Positions 62,715 to 64,000 of a stretch of 64,000 nt of DNA are shown piece after piece. Every line of letters begins with the position of its first letter. The stretch's first letter is position 1. This DNA comes from Dyadobacter tibetensis Y620-1. GTDB taxonomy: Bacteria; Bacteroidota; Bacteroidia; Cytophagales; Spirosomataceae. The stretch covers positions 124,001 through 188,000 of the forward strand of contig NZ_AZQN01000001.1 in the NCBI RefSeq assembly GCF_000566685.1, written 5' to 3'. The notes beneath the pieces were generated by a model. The model searched no databases. It saw only the letters and a program-made list of their open reading frames with translations, and was not told the origin of the DNA. Both the position numbers and the translations under genes were made by a program.

Positions 62715-64000
62715 TTGGAACTTCTAATAATATTATTTTTGGTTATTCTCAATGGAATATTTTCCATGTCTGAGATAGCACTCGTTTCTTCTCGTAAGTC
62801 TAAATTAGAGTCCGCAGCTAAGCATGGCGATGCTTCCGCCCAGGCTGCTCTTAATCTGGCTAATTCTCCCAATCGATTCTTATCTACAGTTCAAATAGGC
62901 ATTACACTGATAGGCCTTTTGACAGGTATGTACAGTGGTGATAATATCACTTCGGATTTTGAAGCTTTTATTGCGAAGTTTGGCATATTTGAGAAATATA
63001 GCCATACCATAGCGGTTGGAGGGGTACTGGTGCTTATCACTTATCTTTCACTCGTATTAGGGGAGCTCGTACCGAAACGCATCGGGATGTCCAAGCCAGA
63101 AGCTATTTCTAAGTTCATGGCCCGACCGATGAATATCTTGTCTAAAATTACCGCTCCATTCATTACCCTATTAAGCTTTTCGAGTGATATGATAATTGGG
63201 CTGCTTAATATTAAGCAAAGTGAGAGCTCTGTTACTGAAGAAGAAATTAAAAGTCTGATGCAGGAGGGCACCAGCGGCGGCGTTTTCGAGGAAATCGAAC
63301 AGGAAATTGTACATAATGTATTTCAACTCGGAGATAGGAGGGTGACCTCCTTGATGACCAACAGACAGGAACTGGTTTGGCTGGACATAGAAGATACGGC
63401 TCAGGAAAATAAAAACAAGATTTTTGAAAGTCGCCATTCCATTTATCCCGTAGGGAAAGGTTCGATCGATGAAATTTTTGGCTTAGTCTACGTCAAGGAT
63501 TTGATAGCCACCGATATTGATAAGCAACTGGGAGATCTCGAGTCAATTATGCGAGATCCGGTATATTTGCCAGAAAGCAACCGGGCCTATCAGGCCTTAG
63601 AAAAATTTAAGGAAAATCGTGTCTACTTTGGGGTGATCGTCGATGAATATGGTGGCATCCTGGGTGCAGTAACCATGCATGATATCATGGACGCCCTGGT
63701 GGGGGACATTTCCGAAGATCTGGAAGAGGATACGGAAATTGTAAAAAGAGAGGACGGATCCTATCTGATTGACGCCCAGCTCCCATTTGACGATTTTATG
63801 CATTACTTTAACATCAATGTTCCTGAACAGGAAAAAAGAGAATTCGAAGGTTTTAACACCCTGGGAGGTTTTGTTTTACATGTGTTAGAAAATATACCAG
63901 TAACCGGTGAGCAATTCCAATGGAAACATTTTGATTTCGAAGTAGTGGATATGGATCGCAGTCGTATAGATAAGTTGTTGGTAATCAATCATAAAAAAGA
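62715..64000 (+). CDS. CNNM/CorC (hemolysin C-like) transporter, C-terminally truncated by window end
   Basis: This is the N-terminal 428 residues of a membrane protein of the CNNM/CorC family, linked to Mg2+ and Co2+ efflux. It has a DUF21/CNNM membrane domain (about 1-190: LNGIFSMSEIALVSSRKSKLE, STVQIGITLIGLLTG, LGELVPKRIGM), two CBS domains (about 200-335) and the start of the CorC/HlyC domain. The proposed start is TTG at 62715, because the upstream residues ELLIILFLVILNGIFS are family-typical and the -7 box is just ahead. An internal ATG at 62766 would delete the first helix. Confidence 0.88.
   Translation, partial: MELLIILFLVILNGIFSMSEIALVSSRKSKLESAAKHGDASAQAALNLANSPNRFLSTVQIGITLIGLLTGMYSGDNITSDFEAFIAKFGIFEKYSHTIAVGGVLVLITYLSLVLGELVPKRIGMSKPEAISKFMARPMNILSKITAPFITLLSFSSDMIIGLLNIKQSESSVTEEEIKSLMQEGTSGGVFEEIEQEIVHNVFQLGDRRVTSLMTNRQELVWLDIEDTAQENKNKIFESRHSIYPVGKGSIDEIFGLVYVKDLIATDIDKQLGDLESIMRDPVYLPESNRAYQALEKFKENRVYFGVIVDEYGGILGAVTMHDIMDALVGDISEDLEEDTEIVKREDGSYLIDAQLPFDDFMHYFNINVPEQEKREFEGFNTLGGFVLHVLENIPVTGEQFQWKHFDFEVVDMDRSRIDKLLVINHKK

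Noticed and set aside
62663-62872. 69-codon minus-strand frame at the start of the CNNM gene
   Set aside because: It is antisense to the well-supported CNNM N-terminal domain and has no family features.

Overview
The window looks like an ordinary chromosomal stretch of a Bacteroidota bacterium, most likely of the order Cytophagales. The support is: several promoters of the TTG-N19/20-TAnnTTTG type; almost no Shine-Dalgarno sequences; families largely confined to the phylum (DUF5683, DUF3822, DUF1599, the BT_3928-type DoxX/MauE protein, FadL-like porin, long LepB); and the parA-parB-DUF5683-dapB-lepB gene order. Base composition is AT-leaning, and no insertion sequence, prophage, CRISPR array, tRNA or rRNA gene was seen. 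The genus cannot be fixed from the sequence alone.

Layout. 1-14073: the first 22 codons of rpe leave to the left; then a mostly plus-strand housekeeping run (ligA, dapA, a SerC-like aminotransferase, a Nudix-type regulator, MarC, a MazG-like hydrolase, pepT-rnhA-trmN6, a polyprenyl-phosphate-type glycosyltransferase, ppa, prfC, a GT-B glycosyltransferase). 14092-18106: a small glycan cluster with two tandem paralogous GT2 genes on the minus strand and two different GT2 genes on the plus strand. 18116-27175: an orphan Hpt protein, the mlaE-mlaF-mlaD lipid-transport operon, a methyltransferase, apaG, ung, a Dabb-domain membrane protein, a secreted phospholipase C/S1-P1-like enzyme, a lipoprotein sugar isomerase and a DinB protein. 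27264-32440: a deaD-type RNA helicase behind a long, hairpin-rich, gene-free region, then ald divergent from an Lrp/AsnC regulator that is followed by a radical SAM/SPASM gene. 32606-36975: parA, parB, DUF5683, dapB, lepB. 37079-46011: a branching-enzyme-like GH13 protein, dprA with a coupled AlbA_2 gene, a SlyD-like FKBP, proS, a low-complexity lipoprotein and a FadL-like porin. 46121-50464: aroK, BT_3928-like, DUF1599, folP, cdaA, rpsT. 50737-64000: a secreted beta-propeller, an ABC-F protein, a two-gene GMC dehydrogenase, Sua5, a RecD-like helicase, a CBS protein, a Nudix gene, DUF3822, coaD, another Nudix gene and a truncated CNNM/CorC transporter.

How the parts work together. dapA and dapB serve diaminopimelate and lysine synthesis. 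aroK and folP supply aromatic and folate precursors. ald and the Lrp-type gene form a divergent regulated pair whose shared spacer holds a near-consensus Lrp site. mlaE, mlaF and mlaD form a retrograde-type phospholipid ABC system. The Tat-signalled subunit probably carries the signal-less GMC flavoprotein to the periplasm.

I found no convincing new defence or biosynthetic system. The best candidates for something undescribed are the structured leader region upstream of deaD (about 29060-29341), the Lrp-controlled radical SAM/SPASM gene with a tiny reading frame behind it, and the regulatory architecture between ald and the Lrp gene. Several start codons were moved from the longest possible reading frame to positions that fit family N-termini, promoters or terminators.
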